Made by a program: the position numbers and the translations under genes
Notes under the pieces: generated by a model
Databases searched by the model: none
Told to the model about the DNA's origin: nothing
Seen by the model: the letters and a program-made list of their open reading frames with translations, nothing else
DNA from: VGCC01 sp964495555
GTDB taxonomy: Bacteria; Actinomycetota; Actinomycetes; S36-B12
Assembly (NCBI GenBank): GCA_964495555.1
Contig: CAZBWA010000001.1
Location: 24,310 to 88,309, forward strand
Direction: 5' to 3'
Length of the DNA: 64,000 nt
Part shown: piece after piece, positions 1-7,991 of the stretch
Numbering within the stretch: the stretch's first letter is position 1
How the letters are laid out: each line of letters begins with the position of its first letter

Positions 1-230
1 TCGCGAGCGGCGTCGTACGTCTCCACGGAGCGTGTCACGACGATCGTGGGGCGCGGGCCGCTCTCGAACACCGGAAGCCACTGCTGGAGTTGGTAGATCT
101 TGCTGGGAGGGTCCGAGAAATGCAGGGCGATGTCGGCATGGGGTACGTCGGTCAGCGTGAAGCCCTCGGCATCGCCCTGTCCGTACTGTCGAAGTCGGTT
201 TGCGAGCGCGCGAGCCACCTTGCGACTCAT
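1..230 (-). CDS. N-terminal part of a CDP-glycerol glycerophosphotransferase-like protein (partial)
   Basis: An open frame of 76 codons runs from ATG at 230 down to the window edge, so the gene is cut off. A GGAG motif lies 4 bases upstream of the ATG. The visible residues (MSRKVARALANRL, then HFSDPPSKIYQLQQW, then RPTIVVTRSVETYDAA) resemble the N-terminal region of actinobacterial TagB/TagF-type CDP-glycerol glycerophosphotransferases, which extend teichoic-acid-like polymers. That resemblance is from memory and the catalytic half is not visible. The divergent neighbour is an ABC polymer exporter, which fits a surface-polymer role. It could be another glycosyltransferase. Confidence 0.5.
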   Translation of the reverse strand, partial: MSRKVARALANRLRQYGQGDAEGFTLTDVPHADIALHFSDPPSKIYQLQQWLPVFESGPRPTIVVTRSVETYDAAR

Positions 231-331
231 GGAACTCCATGACGACGTTGTGCGGCTCACGAGCAGAGCGTCTCCTCGAAGGTGCCTGTGTCAGGCGGGG
301 GCTCACATCGGACTGGCCTATCGTAATCGCC

Positions 332-1105
332 GTGCGCACCATCTGGGAGCACCGGCAAGTACTTCGCATGCTGGTCCGTCGTGATCTGCAGAAGCAGTAC
401 ACGACGTTCCGTCTCGGCTATCTCTGGACGCTCCTCGAGCCCTTGGGAATGGCGATCGTGCTGTGGTTCGTCTTCTCGGTCCTGCTGGGTGCACGCGATT
501 TCGGCTTGAGTCCCTACCTGCTGTTCATCGTGGTCGGAGTCCTGCCGTGGTGGTGGTTCCTGAAAGGTATTCGAGCAAGCACCAAGGTGCTTCAGAGGGC
601 ACGAGCGGAACTGACCTTCAGCCTGCTTCCCACACAGGTATGGATCCTGCGCGTCATCATCTCCTCGGGCGTGGAGTTCGTGCTGTCGCTTCCGATCGTC
701 GTGCTTGCCATGATCCTCACGCGCACGATCCCAGGACCGCTCATCCTGTTGTTCCCGGTCGCGATCATCCTGCAGTTCCTGATCATGTACGGAATCGCAT
801 TGATCATCGCGCCCGCCGTCGCACTCACTCCCGACCTCGGACGCACCGTGCGCATCGTTCTGCGCGCGATGTTCTATTTCACGCCCATCCTCTACACCCT
901 CGGTCGGATCCCCGAGGCTGTCCAGAACATTGCGGCGATCAACCCACTGGTGGGCGTCCTGGGCCTGTATCGGATCGGCTGGTGGCCGGAGGAGGCCATC
1001 ACGGTCAGCGCACTGGGGATCTCGATCGCGAGCGGGCTGGTGGTCCTCCTGGTGGGGCTTGTGGTCTTCCACCGTCTTGAGCCTCGTGTGCTGAAGGAGG
1101 TCTGA
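332..1105 (+). CDS. ABC-2 type polysaccharide/teichoic acid export permease
   Basis: Integral membrane subunit of an ABC-2 exporter (Wzm/TagG type), about 257 residues. The N-terminal segment LVRRDLQKQYTTFRLGYLW and the following LEPLG are typical of this family, and about six hydrophobic helices follow. The frame is open from 200, but I prefer GTG 332. This gives the usual short cytoplasmic tail and leaves 231-331 as a promoter region for the divergent minus-strand gene. ATG 239 or ATG 368 are alternatives. Its stop is 2 bases before the ATPase gene, so the two are co-transcribed. It probably flips an undecaprenyl-linked polymer made by the genes downstream. Confidence 0.88.
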   Translation: MRTIWEHRQVLRMLVRRDLQKQYTTFRLGYLWTLLEPLGMAIVLWFVFSVLLGARDFGLSPYLLFIVVGVLPWWWFLKGIRASTKVLQRARAELTFSLLPTQVWILRVIISSGVEFVLSLPIVVLAMILTRTIPGPLILLFPVAIILQFLIMYGIALIIAPAVALTPDLGRTVRIVLRAMFYFTPILYTLGRIPEAVQNIAAINPLVGVLGLYRIGWWPEEAITVSALGISIASGLVVLLVGLVVFHRLEPRVLKEV

Positions 1106-1107
1106 GG

Positions 1108-1914
1108 GTGGCACGCATACGCATCGACCCCCAGTCGGAGTCGGCCGTGTCCTTCAGTCACGTGTCCCTGGCGCTGCCCAAGCGCAAGAGACGCCAGGGG
1201 GGTGGTCGACGCCAACGTATCCGGCGCCTCGCGGGTGAGACCCGACGTGAGGACTTCCCGGCGCTCACGGATGCCTCCTTCACCGTGCAACCGGGGGAGT
1301 CGGTGCTCGTGGTGGGCGCCAAGTCCGCCCATCGCCGCGCGGTCCTCCGATTGACGGCAGGCACGGTGATGCCGGACGAGGGTGTCGTCACGCGACGATT
1401 CACATGGATACCGATGATCGACCTCGCTCGCACGTTGGGACGGGGATTCACCGTGCGGCACAACATCTATCTCCTCGGCGGCCTCCTCGGGATGACCCCC
1501 GACGAGGTGAGCGAGCGCGTCGAGGACATCGCGTCCACGGCGGGGCTCACGGCGAGGTTGGATCGTCACCTGGGACAGGCGCCGGCCTCGGTCCGACAGA
1601 AATTGGCGTGGTCGACTGCAATGGCGACGGATGGACACGCCTTCGCGATCGATGAGGTTCTCGGCGTGGGGGAGCCCGCGTTCCGTGAACGGTGCTTCGC
1701 CCATATCGCGGATCTCCGTGCACGTGGTGTCACATTCCTCGTTGCATCAGATGCACCGCGCCAGTTGGATGCCTCATTCGACAGATCCCTGTACATCGAT
1801 GCCGACTCCCGAATCCACTCGCTGAGCGTCGACGAGGGAATCGAGCGTATGCGCGCGGCGCGACGTGCAGCGGTGCCGGAAGAGGATCCGCAGGAATTCG
1901 AGGACGACAACTAG
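1108..1914 (+). CDS. Degenerate ABC transporter ATP-binding protein (Wzt/TagH-like)
   Basis: 268 residues, starting at GTG 1108 with AAGGAGG at 1093-1099. The fold is clearly that of a polymer-export ABC ATPase: ALTDASFTVQPGESVLVVG leads to the P-loop position, then NIYLLGGLLGM, then IDEVLGVG. The active-site motifs have decayed. The Walker A position (residues 70-78) reads GAKSAHRRA instead of GxxGxGK[ST]. The signature position (160-166) reads ASVRQKL instead of YSSGM. The switch histidine is absent (VASDA at 212-216). The Walker B region and glutamate (IDE, 181-183) remain. The frame is intact, so this is a kept but probably non-hydrolysing subunit. The active ATPase could be encoded elsewhere. 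Confidence 0.85.
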   Translation: MARIRIDPQSESAVSFSHVSLALPKRKRRQGGGRRQRIRRLAGETRREDFPALTDASFTVQPGESVLVVGAKSAHRRAVLRLTAGTVMPDEGVVTRRFTWIPMIDLARTLGRGFTVRHNIYLLGGLLGMTPDEVSERVEDIASTAGLTARLDRHLGQAPASVRQKLAWSTAMATDGHAFAIDEVLGVGEPAFRERCFAHIADLRARGVTFLVASDAPRQLDASFDRSLYIDADSRIHSLSVDEGIERMRAARRAAVPEEDPQEFEDDN

Positions 1915-1924
1915 GCTCGTGGTC

Positions 1925-3067
1925 ATGGGTGGCCCCCTTCCCCCTGCGGAAGTCCTGCCGGAGGACGCGGTTCTCCTGCACATCGGCGTCCACAAGACCG
2001 GCACTACCGCCATCCAGGCGGCTCTCGCGGATGCGCGCGAGGAGTTGGCCTCGCTCGGTGTGCGGTACCCGGGCAAGTTGCAGGCGCAGCACCGCGCCGC
2101 CCTCGCTGTCCTGGGCAGACCGTGGGGATGGAACAACCGTGGTGGCGCCGTTCTCGATCGCGAACACTTCGACCGACTATGTTCACGGGTAGCCGAGCAC
2201 CCGGGCCGCGTCGTGATCAGCAGCGAATTCTTCTGCGAGGCACCGGAGGATGTCGCACGTGAGGTCGTCTCGGGCCTCGGTGACCGACGCGTGCACGTAG
2301 TGGTGACGTTGCGAAACCTCGGGCGCCTGCTCCCGTCCTCATGGCAGCAGTACCTCAAGTACGGCCTGACCACCGACTACGAACCGTGGCTGCAGGATGT
2401 GTTCGCGACTCCGGGGGTCTCGCGCATGTCCCCCACATTCTGGAAGCGGCATGCCCACGGATCCGTGGTGGAGCGGTGGGCGCGCGCGGTCGGTGCGGAC
2501 CACATGTCGGTCCTGGTGCTCGAGGACGTCGATAGATCCGCAGTGTTCGTGGCGTTCGCGCAGATGCTCGGCATAGATCCCCAGATTCTCGTCTCCCGTA
2601 TGGACCTCACGAGCAATCGATCGATGACCGCGGCCGAGGCCGAACTACTCGTCCGGCTGAATGCACGCGTCAAGCAGCAGATGGACTGGTCGGAGTACGT
2701 CGCCGTCGTGCGGCGGGGAGTCGCCCGCGGAATGGTGGAAGGCCGGGAACCCTCTGCGGACGAGCCCCGGCTGGTGACTCCTGGATGGGCCCTCGACGCG
2801 GCGGCGGTGGAGGGGCGCGTGGCGGCCGACGCGATCACCGCCAGCGGAGTGCGCGTGCTTGGGGACGTCGATGCACTCGCTGTCCGAGTCCCCGACGAAG
2901 GGGGCGGATCGGTCGATCGGATTCCGATCGATGCTGCGGTGGAGGCTCTCGCGGCCATGGTGGAGGCCGTGCACGAGGAGCCAACGAGCCGTCAACTGGC
3001 GGGGCGCCTGTGGCGGCAGGTCCGGCGCGACGGATGGCGGAGCCTGCTGCGGGAGACATCGGAGTGA
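1925..3067 (+). CDS. Sulfotransferase-like P-loop protein
   Basis: 380 residues from ATG 1925; GTG 1919 in the same frame is an alternative. The PAPS-binding 5'-phosphosulfate loop is visible as HIGVHKTGTTAIQ, residues 19-31. The 3'-phosphate-binding region is likely TLRNLGRLLPSSW, residues 128-140, with Arg130 and the following serines. Family knowledge says such enzymes move sulfate from PAPS to hydroxyl groups of sugars or lipids. Inside a polymer-export operon the likely substrate is the exported glycan or its lipid carrier, which is inference. The stop overlaps the next start (TGATG at 3065). Confidence 0.65.
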   Translation: MGGPLPPAEVLPEDAVLLHIGVHKTGTTAIQAALADAREELASLGVRYPGKLQAQHRAALAVLGRPWGWNNRGGAVLDREHFDRLCSRVAEHPGRVVISSEFFCEAPEDVAREVVSGLGDRRVHVVVTLRNLGRLLPSSWQQYLKYGLTTDYEPWLQDVFATPGVSRMSPTFWKRHAHGSVVERWARAVGADHMSVLVLEDVDRSAVFVAFAQMLGIDPQILVSRMDLTSNRSMTAAEAELLVRLNARVKQQMDWSEYVAVVRRGVARGMVEGREPSADEPRLVTPGWALDAAAVEGRVAADAITASGVRVLGDVDALAVRVPDEGGGSVDRIPIDAAVEALAAMVEAVHEEPTSRQLAGRLWRQVRRDGWRSLLRETSE

Positions 3068-4749
3068 TGCGCGTCCGAGGAAGGAGCCTGGACGAGGTCC
3101 TCGGCGCCCTTCGCAACGCGACCGCGCCCGTGGTCCTGGTCGCCGCAGATCTCGTCATCGCCGAGGCCGCGCTGGCACCCCTGACATCCGACCCCTTCGT
3201 GCGCACTTCCGTCCTCGTCCGAACCGAGCCGCGGGGCAACCTGCGTGTCCGCCACCACCGTGTGGTGTCGGCGGGGAGCAGCATCCATCGCGTGAGTGCT
3301 CCCACCCACGTGGGAGTGGGTGCGCTCGTGATCGATATCCGTGATCGCGACGCCGCCTGCGCTGCGCTGGAGGAACTCGCATCACTCCTGACCTCGGGTC
3401 ACCTTCCCGTCGGGGAGGACGAGCTCCTCGAGGCATGCACGGTCGCCTTGGTCCGTGCCGGGGTAGGGGTCGCGGCCATCGAGGTCGTAGACGTCCCCTG
3501 GTTCCGCGGACCGGTGGATCGCGACCAGGCTCAACAGGCCATCGCGCGTGTATCCGATCGTCGCATCGCACAGCTGCAGGCCAACCGGATCGACGATGGC
3601 TTCTACTCGACCTTCCTCGTGCGTCGGGCCTCCAAGCCCGTGACCCGCCTGGCTCTTCGCCTCGGTGTGTCACCCAACACGATCACCCTGGTCTCCTTCG
3701 TCATCGGACTTCTCGCTGCACTCGCCTTCGCGCAGGGGACGCGCCCCTGGCTCGTTCTCGGGGCAATCGCGCTCCAGGTCTCCCTCATCGTGGACTGCGT
3801 CGACGGTGAAGTCGCGCGGGCCACACGGCGATTCAGCGCCCTCGGTGCCTGGTTGGACGCTTCGACGGATCGCGTGAAGGAATACGCGGCATACGCGGGA
3901 TTGGCAGCCGGGGCGGTGATCGGCGGCCTGTCCGCGTGGTGGGTCGCCGTCGTGCTGATCGTCGTCCAGACGGTGCGCCACATGGCCGACTACACCTTCG
4001 CCCGCATCCAGAGACTCCGGGAGGCGCAGGTGAGTCCGCGCGCTCTGACCGACCCGGATGACGGTGCATCGGATGGCCTCGGCCTGCTCGAGGTGTCGGC
4101 GCGGATGAACAGGCGATCGGCGGTGCGGTGGGGCAAGAAAGTCGTGCACATGCCGATCGGGGAGCGGTGGCTGGTCCTCAGCCTCGGAGCGGCGTTCTTC
4201 GACGGCTATGTCGCGCTTCTCGCCCTGCTGACTCTCGTCCTCATTGCGTTCGTCTACACGACGGCCGGTCGCATCGCCCGCACCTTCACGTGGAGTGGAC
4301 CCACGCCCCCGGACGGGGTGACACTCGTCGTGACGCAGTGGGACGACGGTCCTGTGGGATCCGGTATCGCTGCGCTTCTGCGACTGCATGTCCCCGACGG
4401 ACGGTGGGTCTGGGCGTGGCCGGCGATCCTGCGCGCCTTCGAGATGGGCATCGTGGCCGCGATCGTGCTGCTCGCCGTTCCGGCTCTGCTGCCCCTGGCT
4501 TTCGGATACCTCTTCGTCGTGGCGTACCACCACTACGACACCCTTTATCGGGCGCTGCAGGGTGCCGCGCCCCCGCGGTGGCTGACCTGGTGCGCCCTCG
4601 GCTGGGACGGCCGCACGATCCTCGTCGGCGCGGCGCTCGCCGTGGGCGCGCTGGCCGCTGAACTTCGGGTGGCGTCGGTGTGGCTTCTGTTCGTGTGCGT
4701 CATTCTGGCTTCCGTACAGTGGCTGCGTTCGGTGAGGAAGGTGGCCTGA
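3067..4749 (+). CDS. CDP-alcohol phosphatidyltransferase with N-terminal NTP-transferase-like and C-terminal DUF5941-like domains
   Basis: 560 residues from ATG 3067, overlapping the previous stop. Residues 1 to about 150 (VVLVAADLVIAEAALAPL) look like the later half of a sugar nucleotidyltransferase fold, without its glycine-rich nucleotide loop. A CDP-alcohol phosphotransferase core follows with the complete motif DGEVAR-x8-G-x3-D-x3-D starting at Asp246. A second membrane section ends in FGYLFVVAYHHYDTLYRAL, which recalls the actinobacterial DUF5941 domain. The core reaction is displacement of CMP from a CDP-alcohol by a sugar or lipid alcohol. The substrate here is unknown, but the context suggests a phosphodiester-linked surface polymer. 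The gene is translationally coupled to the next (TGATG). Confidence 0.8.
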   Translation: MRVRGRSLDEVLGALRNATAPVVLVAADLVIAEAALAPLTSDPFVRTSVLVRTEPRGNLRVRHHRVVSAGSSIHRVSAPTHVGVGALVIDIRDRDAACAALEELASLLTSGHLPVGEDELLEACTVALVRAGVGVAAIEVVDVPWFRGPVDRDQAQQAIARVSDRRIAQLQANRIDDGFYSTFLVRRASKPVTRLALRLGVSPNTITLVSFVIGLLAALAFAQGTRPWLVLGAIALQVSLIVDCVDGEVARATRRFSALGAWLDASTDRVKEYAAYAGLAAGAVIGGLSAWWVAVVLIVVQTVRHMADYTFARIQRLREAQVSPRALTDPDDGASDGLGLLEVSARMNRRSAVRWGKKVVHMPIGERWLVLSLGAAFFDGYVALLALLTLVLIAFVYTTAGRIARTFTWSGPTPPDGVTLVVTQWDDGPVGSGIAALLRLHVPDGRWVWAWPAILRAFEMGIVAAIVLLAVPALLPLAFGYLFVVAYHHYDTLYRALQGAAPPRWLTWCALGWDGRTILVGAALAVGALAAELRVASVWLLFVCVILASVQWLRSVRKVA

Positions 4750-5540
4750 TGGGTGAGCACCCGACCATCGCGCAGATTCGCGAGGTGTGTCAGCCCGCGT
4801 CCGTGCGAGGTCGACGCAACTCCGAGCACTGGGTCGCCGACGTCTATCTGCGTTCGCTGTCCCCGTACCTCACCTCCCTCCTCCTGCGCACCTCGATCAC
4901 CGCGAACCAGGTCACGTGGCTCATGGTGGCCACGGGGGTATCCACCGCGTTGGTGATCCTCATCCCGGGTCTCCCAGGGGCCGGTGCTGCCCTCCTCCTG
5001 GGCCAGATGCAGATGCTGTGGGATTGCAGCGACGGCGAAGTGGCCCGGTGGCGGGGAACCACGAGCCCGAAGGGTGTCTTCATCGATCGGGTGGGGCACT
5101 ACACGACCGAAGGCCTGATCCCGATCACGCTCGGGTTGCGCGCAGCCGGATTCCCGGACGATGGGTGGCTCGAGAGTCCATGGCCCCTCCTCGGCGCGCT
5201 GTTGGCCGTCCTGATCCTCTACAACAAGGCACTCAACGACATGGTGCATGTCGCGCGCGCATACGCGAACCTCACCAGACTCGAAGACGAAGCCGGAGTG
5301 GGAGCGCCCCAGGCAGCGCTCCTGCGACGCCTGCGTGCGATGGCGCGGGCTGTCCCGTTCTACCGTGCGTATCACTCCGTCGAACTGACGATCCTGATCT
5401 TCGTAGCCGCGATCATCGACATGTTCCTCGGCGACCTCGCTGCTACGCGTGCGCTCCTGGCCGGTCTGCTGGTCCTCGCGTGCGTCACGGTCGTGGGACA
5501 TCTGGCAGCGATCCTCTCCTCCCGCAAGTTGCGCGCATGA
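4749..5540 (+). CDS. CDP-alcohol phosphatidyltransferase family protein, variant active site
   Basis: 263 residues starting at ATG 4749 inside the stop of the previous gene. It is a membrane protein with the CDP-alcohol motif at residues 95-117. DGEVAR (95-100), Gly109 and Asp113 are in place, but the last aspartate of D-x3-D is His117 (IDRVGHY). I recall related actinobacterial paralogues with the same GHY ending, so this may define a subfamily rather than an inactive copy. It probably makes a second phosphodiester bond in the same polymer as the upstream paralogue. The stop overlaps the glycosyltransferase start (ATGA at 5537). Confidence 0.8.
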   Translation: MGEHPTIAQIREVCQPASVRGRRNSEHWVADVYLRSLSPYLTSLLLRTSITANQVTWLMVATGVSTALVILIPGLPGAGAALLLGQMQMLWDCSDGEVARWRGTTSPKGVFIDRVGHYTTEGLIPITLGLRAAGFPDDGWLESPWPLLGALLAVLILYNKALNDMVHVARAYANLTRLEDEAGVGAPQAALLRRLRAMARAVPFYRAYHSVELTILIFVAAIIDMFLGDLAATRALLAGLLVLACVTVVGHLAAILSSRKLRA

Positions 5541-6394
5541 CCATCGGCGTCGTCATCTTGACGATGGGGAGCCGCCCGCACGAGTTGTCTCGGGCCATCG
5601 ATTCGGTGCTGGCTCAACGCGACGTGGATCTCGACGTCGTCGTCGTCGGCAATGGATGGCAGCCCGAGGGTGTCCCCACCGGTGTCGGAACCCTGGGTCT
5701 GTCCGCGAACCTCGGTATCCCTGCGGGACGCAACGCGGGCGCACGTGTGGTCACGGGAGACCTCCTGTTCTTCCTCGACGACGATGCCTGGCTCCCGGAC
5801 CCGGATTTCCTCGCCACGGTGGCGCGACGGTTCGCCGCCGACCCACGGCTGGGGCTCGTGCAGCCCCGGGTCGTCGATCCCAGTGGCGCGACGGCACCCG
5901 GTCGATGGGTCCCTCGACTCCGGAGCGGGGATCCGGCGATGCCAGGGCCCGCCACGTCGCTTTGGGAGGGGGCGACGGTCATCCGACGTGCAGCCTTCGA
6001 TGCGGCGGGAGGGTGGCCGGAGGAGTTCTTCTACGCGCACGAGGGCATCGATCTTGTCTGGCGGGTGTGGGACGTCGGCTATATCGCCTGGTACGCGGGG
6101 GACCTCGTGGTGCACCACCCCGTGATCGATCCGCTCCGCCACGCGGAGTTCTACCGGATGAATGCGCGCAACCGGGTGTGGTTGGCGCGGCGCAATCTCC
6201 CCATCGTGCTCGAACCCGTGTACGTGGGGACCTGGATCGGGATCACTGTCGCGCGCGTCCGCGATAGGGATGCGCTCCGGGCGTGGTTCGCCGGCCTACG
6301 GGAGGGAGTCAGCACCCGACCTCGGGGGCGTCGTCCGATGCGCTGGTCGACGGTGTGGACGCTCACCCGCGCGGGGCGCCCCCCGGTGGTGTGA
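5537..6394 (+). CDS. Glycosyltransferase family 2
   Basis: 285 residues. The GT-A fold is shown by IGVVILTMGSRPHELSRAI at the N-terminus, the NLGIPAGRNAGA segment and the metal-binding FFLDDDAWLPD. A later WEGATVIRRAAFDAAGGW and EGIDLVWRVWDVGY segment is typical of acceptor-site regions in rhamnosyl/galactofuranosyl-type GT2 enzymes. It likely adds one sugar to the envelope polymer made by this operon. It is the last gene of the plus-strand run. Its TGA abuts the stop of the convergent LCP gene in the palindrome TGATCA at 6392-6397. Confidence 0.85.
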   Translation: MTIGVVILTMGSRPHELSRAIDSVLAQRDVDLDVVVVGNGWQPEGVPTGVGTLGLSANLGIPAGRNAGARVVTGDLLFFLDDDAWLPDPDFLATVARRFAADPRLGLVQPRVVDPSGATAPGRWVPRLRSGDPAMPGPATSLWEGATVIRRAAFDAAGGWPEEFFYAHEGIDLVWRVWDVGYIAWYAGDLVVHHPVIDPLRHAEFYRMNARNRVWLARRNLPIVLEPVYVGTWIGITVARVRDRDALRAWFAGLREGVSTRPRGRRPMRWSTVWTLTRAGRPPVV

Positions 6395-7801
6395 TCACTC
6401 CGCGCAGAAGGACTCGTCTGCGGAGTTCACGTTCGTCGTGAGGTCGCTCGCCACTTCGCTGACCTGCACGTCCTTGACCGCCGTGAAGTCCTTACCGATC
6501 ACCAATCGCATCGTCTGACCGTTGCCCGGCGTTTCGACACCCGTGGCGCCCGCGGCGTAGATCAGGGTCTTGGCGGAGACGTCCCAGCGAGGGTCGTAGA
6601 GCACCGTCGTGGTGGTGTACTCACCGCTGGTGTCGTTCTTCACGTTGACGACGTTGTAGCCCGCGGCGGTGAGAAGTCGCTTGGCGCTCTTGCCCGCACC
6701 CTTCGTGCCCGTGGCGTTGATGATCTCGACACGTAGGGTCTCTGGCGCGGCCTTGAGCAGGGGTTGATCCGCCGAGGCCTTCGGTGGCCATGGCGTGTCG
6801 TTCTTGATCGCGTCCCAGAGGGCCTTCGCCTTCTTCTTGTTGGCCAGCACCGTGGCTCCGTCCCCGGAGGAGCGCCAGGGGAGCGTCGCGAAGACGATGT
6901 CGCCGGGTCGGAGGTTCTGCATGCTGACCGCGAGTTCGGCGACGTTGTCGATGTTCGCCAACTGGGGATCGGTCGTCAGCGACTCCGTCGCGGCATTCAA
7001 GACTCCGATGAGGGAGGCGGGATTGAGGAGGACCTCGCTGCTGAGGACCTTGCGCGCCATGGATGAGAGGAATGCCTGTTGGCGACGGATGCGCGAGGTG
7101 TCGGAGCCGTCGCCGAGGCCCTTGCGCGTGCGGACGAAGGCGAGTGCCTCCTCACCGGACACGGTGTGCACACCGGCGGGGAGGTTGAGGCCACTGAGCT
7201 TGTCATTGACGGGTTCGGTGAGGCAGATCTCCACGCCCCCGACCGCCTCGGTGATCCGCTTGAACGCACCGAAGTCCACGACCATGAAGTTGTCGATGGT
7301 CAGGCCGCTCAACTCCTCGACGGCCTTGATCACGCACCCGGGTCCACCGATCACCATGGCCTCGTTGAACCGGCCCTGATAGCCCCCGGCCGTGACGCCG
7401 TCCTTCGTGCACTCGGGGAGGGTGATCCGCGTATCGCGGGGAATGCTCACGCCGATGGCACGCGTGCGATCGGCATTCACGTGCAAGAGGATCGTCGTAT
7501 CCGAGCGCTCGATGTCCCCGTACTTCTTGGCGCTTCCGTATCCGCGATTGTCCTTGCCGACCCGCGAGTCGCTGCCCATCACGAGCACCGTGAACGGCGC
7601 CTGCTGCCCGGTCTCCTCGTCGACGACGAGAGATTCGGTCTCGTCGACCACCGTCCCGGTCTGTTCGGAGACGTCGAGTGCCGTGATGTTGTCCCCGAGC
7701 TGGCCCATGAGCGTGGTGACTCCGGCCCCCACGACCGTCACGACTAGGACCAGGCCCGCGAGCACCGCCGCGATCAGTCGCGGCAGCCGCCGTCCGCTCA
7801 C
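6395..7801 (-). CDS. LytR-CpsA-Psr (LCP) family phosphotransferase with LytR_C domain
   Basis: 468 residues from GTG 7801. A single N-terminal membrane anchor (residues about 9-32) is followed by the extracellular LCP domain: TVLVMGSDSR, then ERSDTTILLHVN, then SIPRDTRI with the catalytic-type arginine, and later FVRTRKG and RIRRQQ. The C-terminal section beginning LRVEIINATGTKGAG is a LytR_C domain. LCP enzymes move undecaprenyl-phosphate-linked polymers onto peptidoglycan. It lies tail-to-tail with the surface-polymer operon, so it is a good candidate for attaching that polymer. In mycobacteria the equivalent position holds CpsA (Rv3267). Confidence 0.92.
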   Translation of the reverse strand: MSGRRLPRLIAAVLAGLVLVVTVVGAGVTTLMGQLGDNITALDVSEQTGTVVDETESLVVDEETGQQAPFTVLVMGSDSRVGKDNRGYGSAKKYGDIERSDTTILLHVNADRTRAIGVSIPRDTRITLPECTKDGVTAGGYQGRFNEAMVIGGPGCVIKAVEELSGLTIDNFMVVDFGAFKRITEAVGGVEICLTEPVNDKLSGLNLPAGVHTVSGEEALAFVRTRKGLGDGSDTSRIRRQQAFLSSMARKVLSSEVLLNPASLIGVLNAATESLTTDPQLANIDNVAELAVSMQNLRPGDIVFATLPWRSSGDGATVLANKKKAKALWDAIKNDTPWPPKASADQPLLKAAPETLRVEIINATGTKGAGKSAKRLLTAAGYNVVNVKNDTSGEYTTTTVLYDPRWDVSAKTLIYAAGATGVETPGNGQTMRLVIGKDFTAVKDVQVSEVASDLTTNVNSADESFCAE

Positions 7802-7991
7802 ACCGCTCCCTAGGGCCGAGGAAATGCCATGGTAGGTGCCCTCCCACGAGGCCTCCGGTAGGACGCACCCCCGGGGATGAGGGTTCCTGAGAGACTCACC
7901 ACAGTTTCAGGTGGGACGTGAGGGCCGTGTGTGGCTTGGATTTGCCCCCGCCCCGTGGCACCGTGGTCGTGATGACGGTCGGAGGGTTCCC

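Noticed and set aside
257..1114. Long minus-strand frame of 285 codons across the permease
   Set aside because: It mirrors the permease gene, its protein is full of His/Asp/Arg without any motif, and the plus strand has clear family features.
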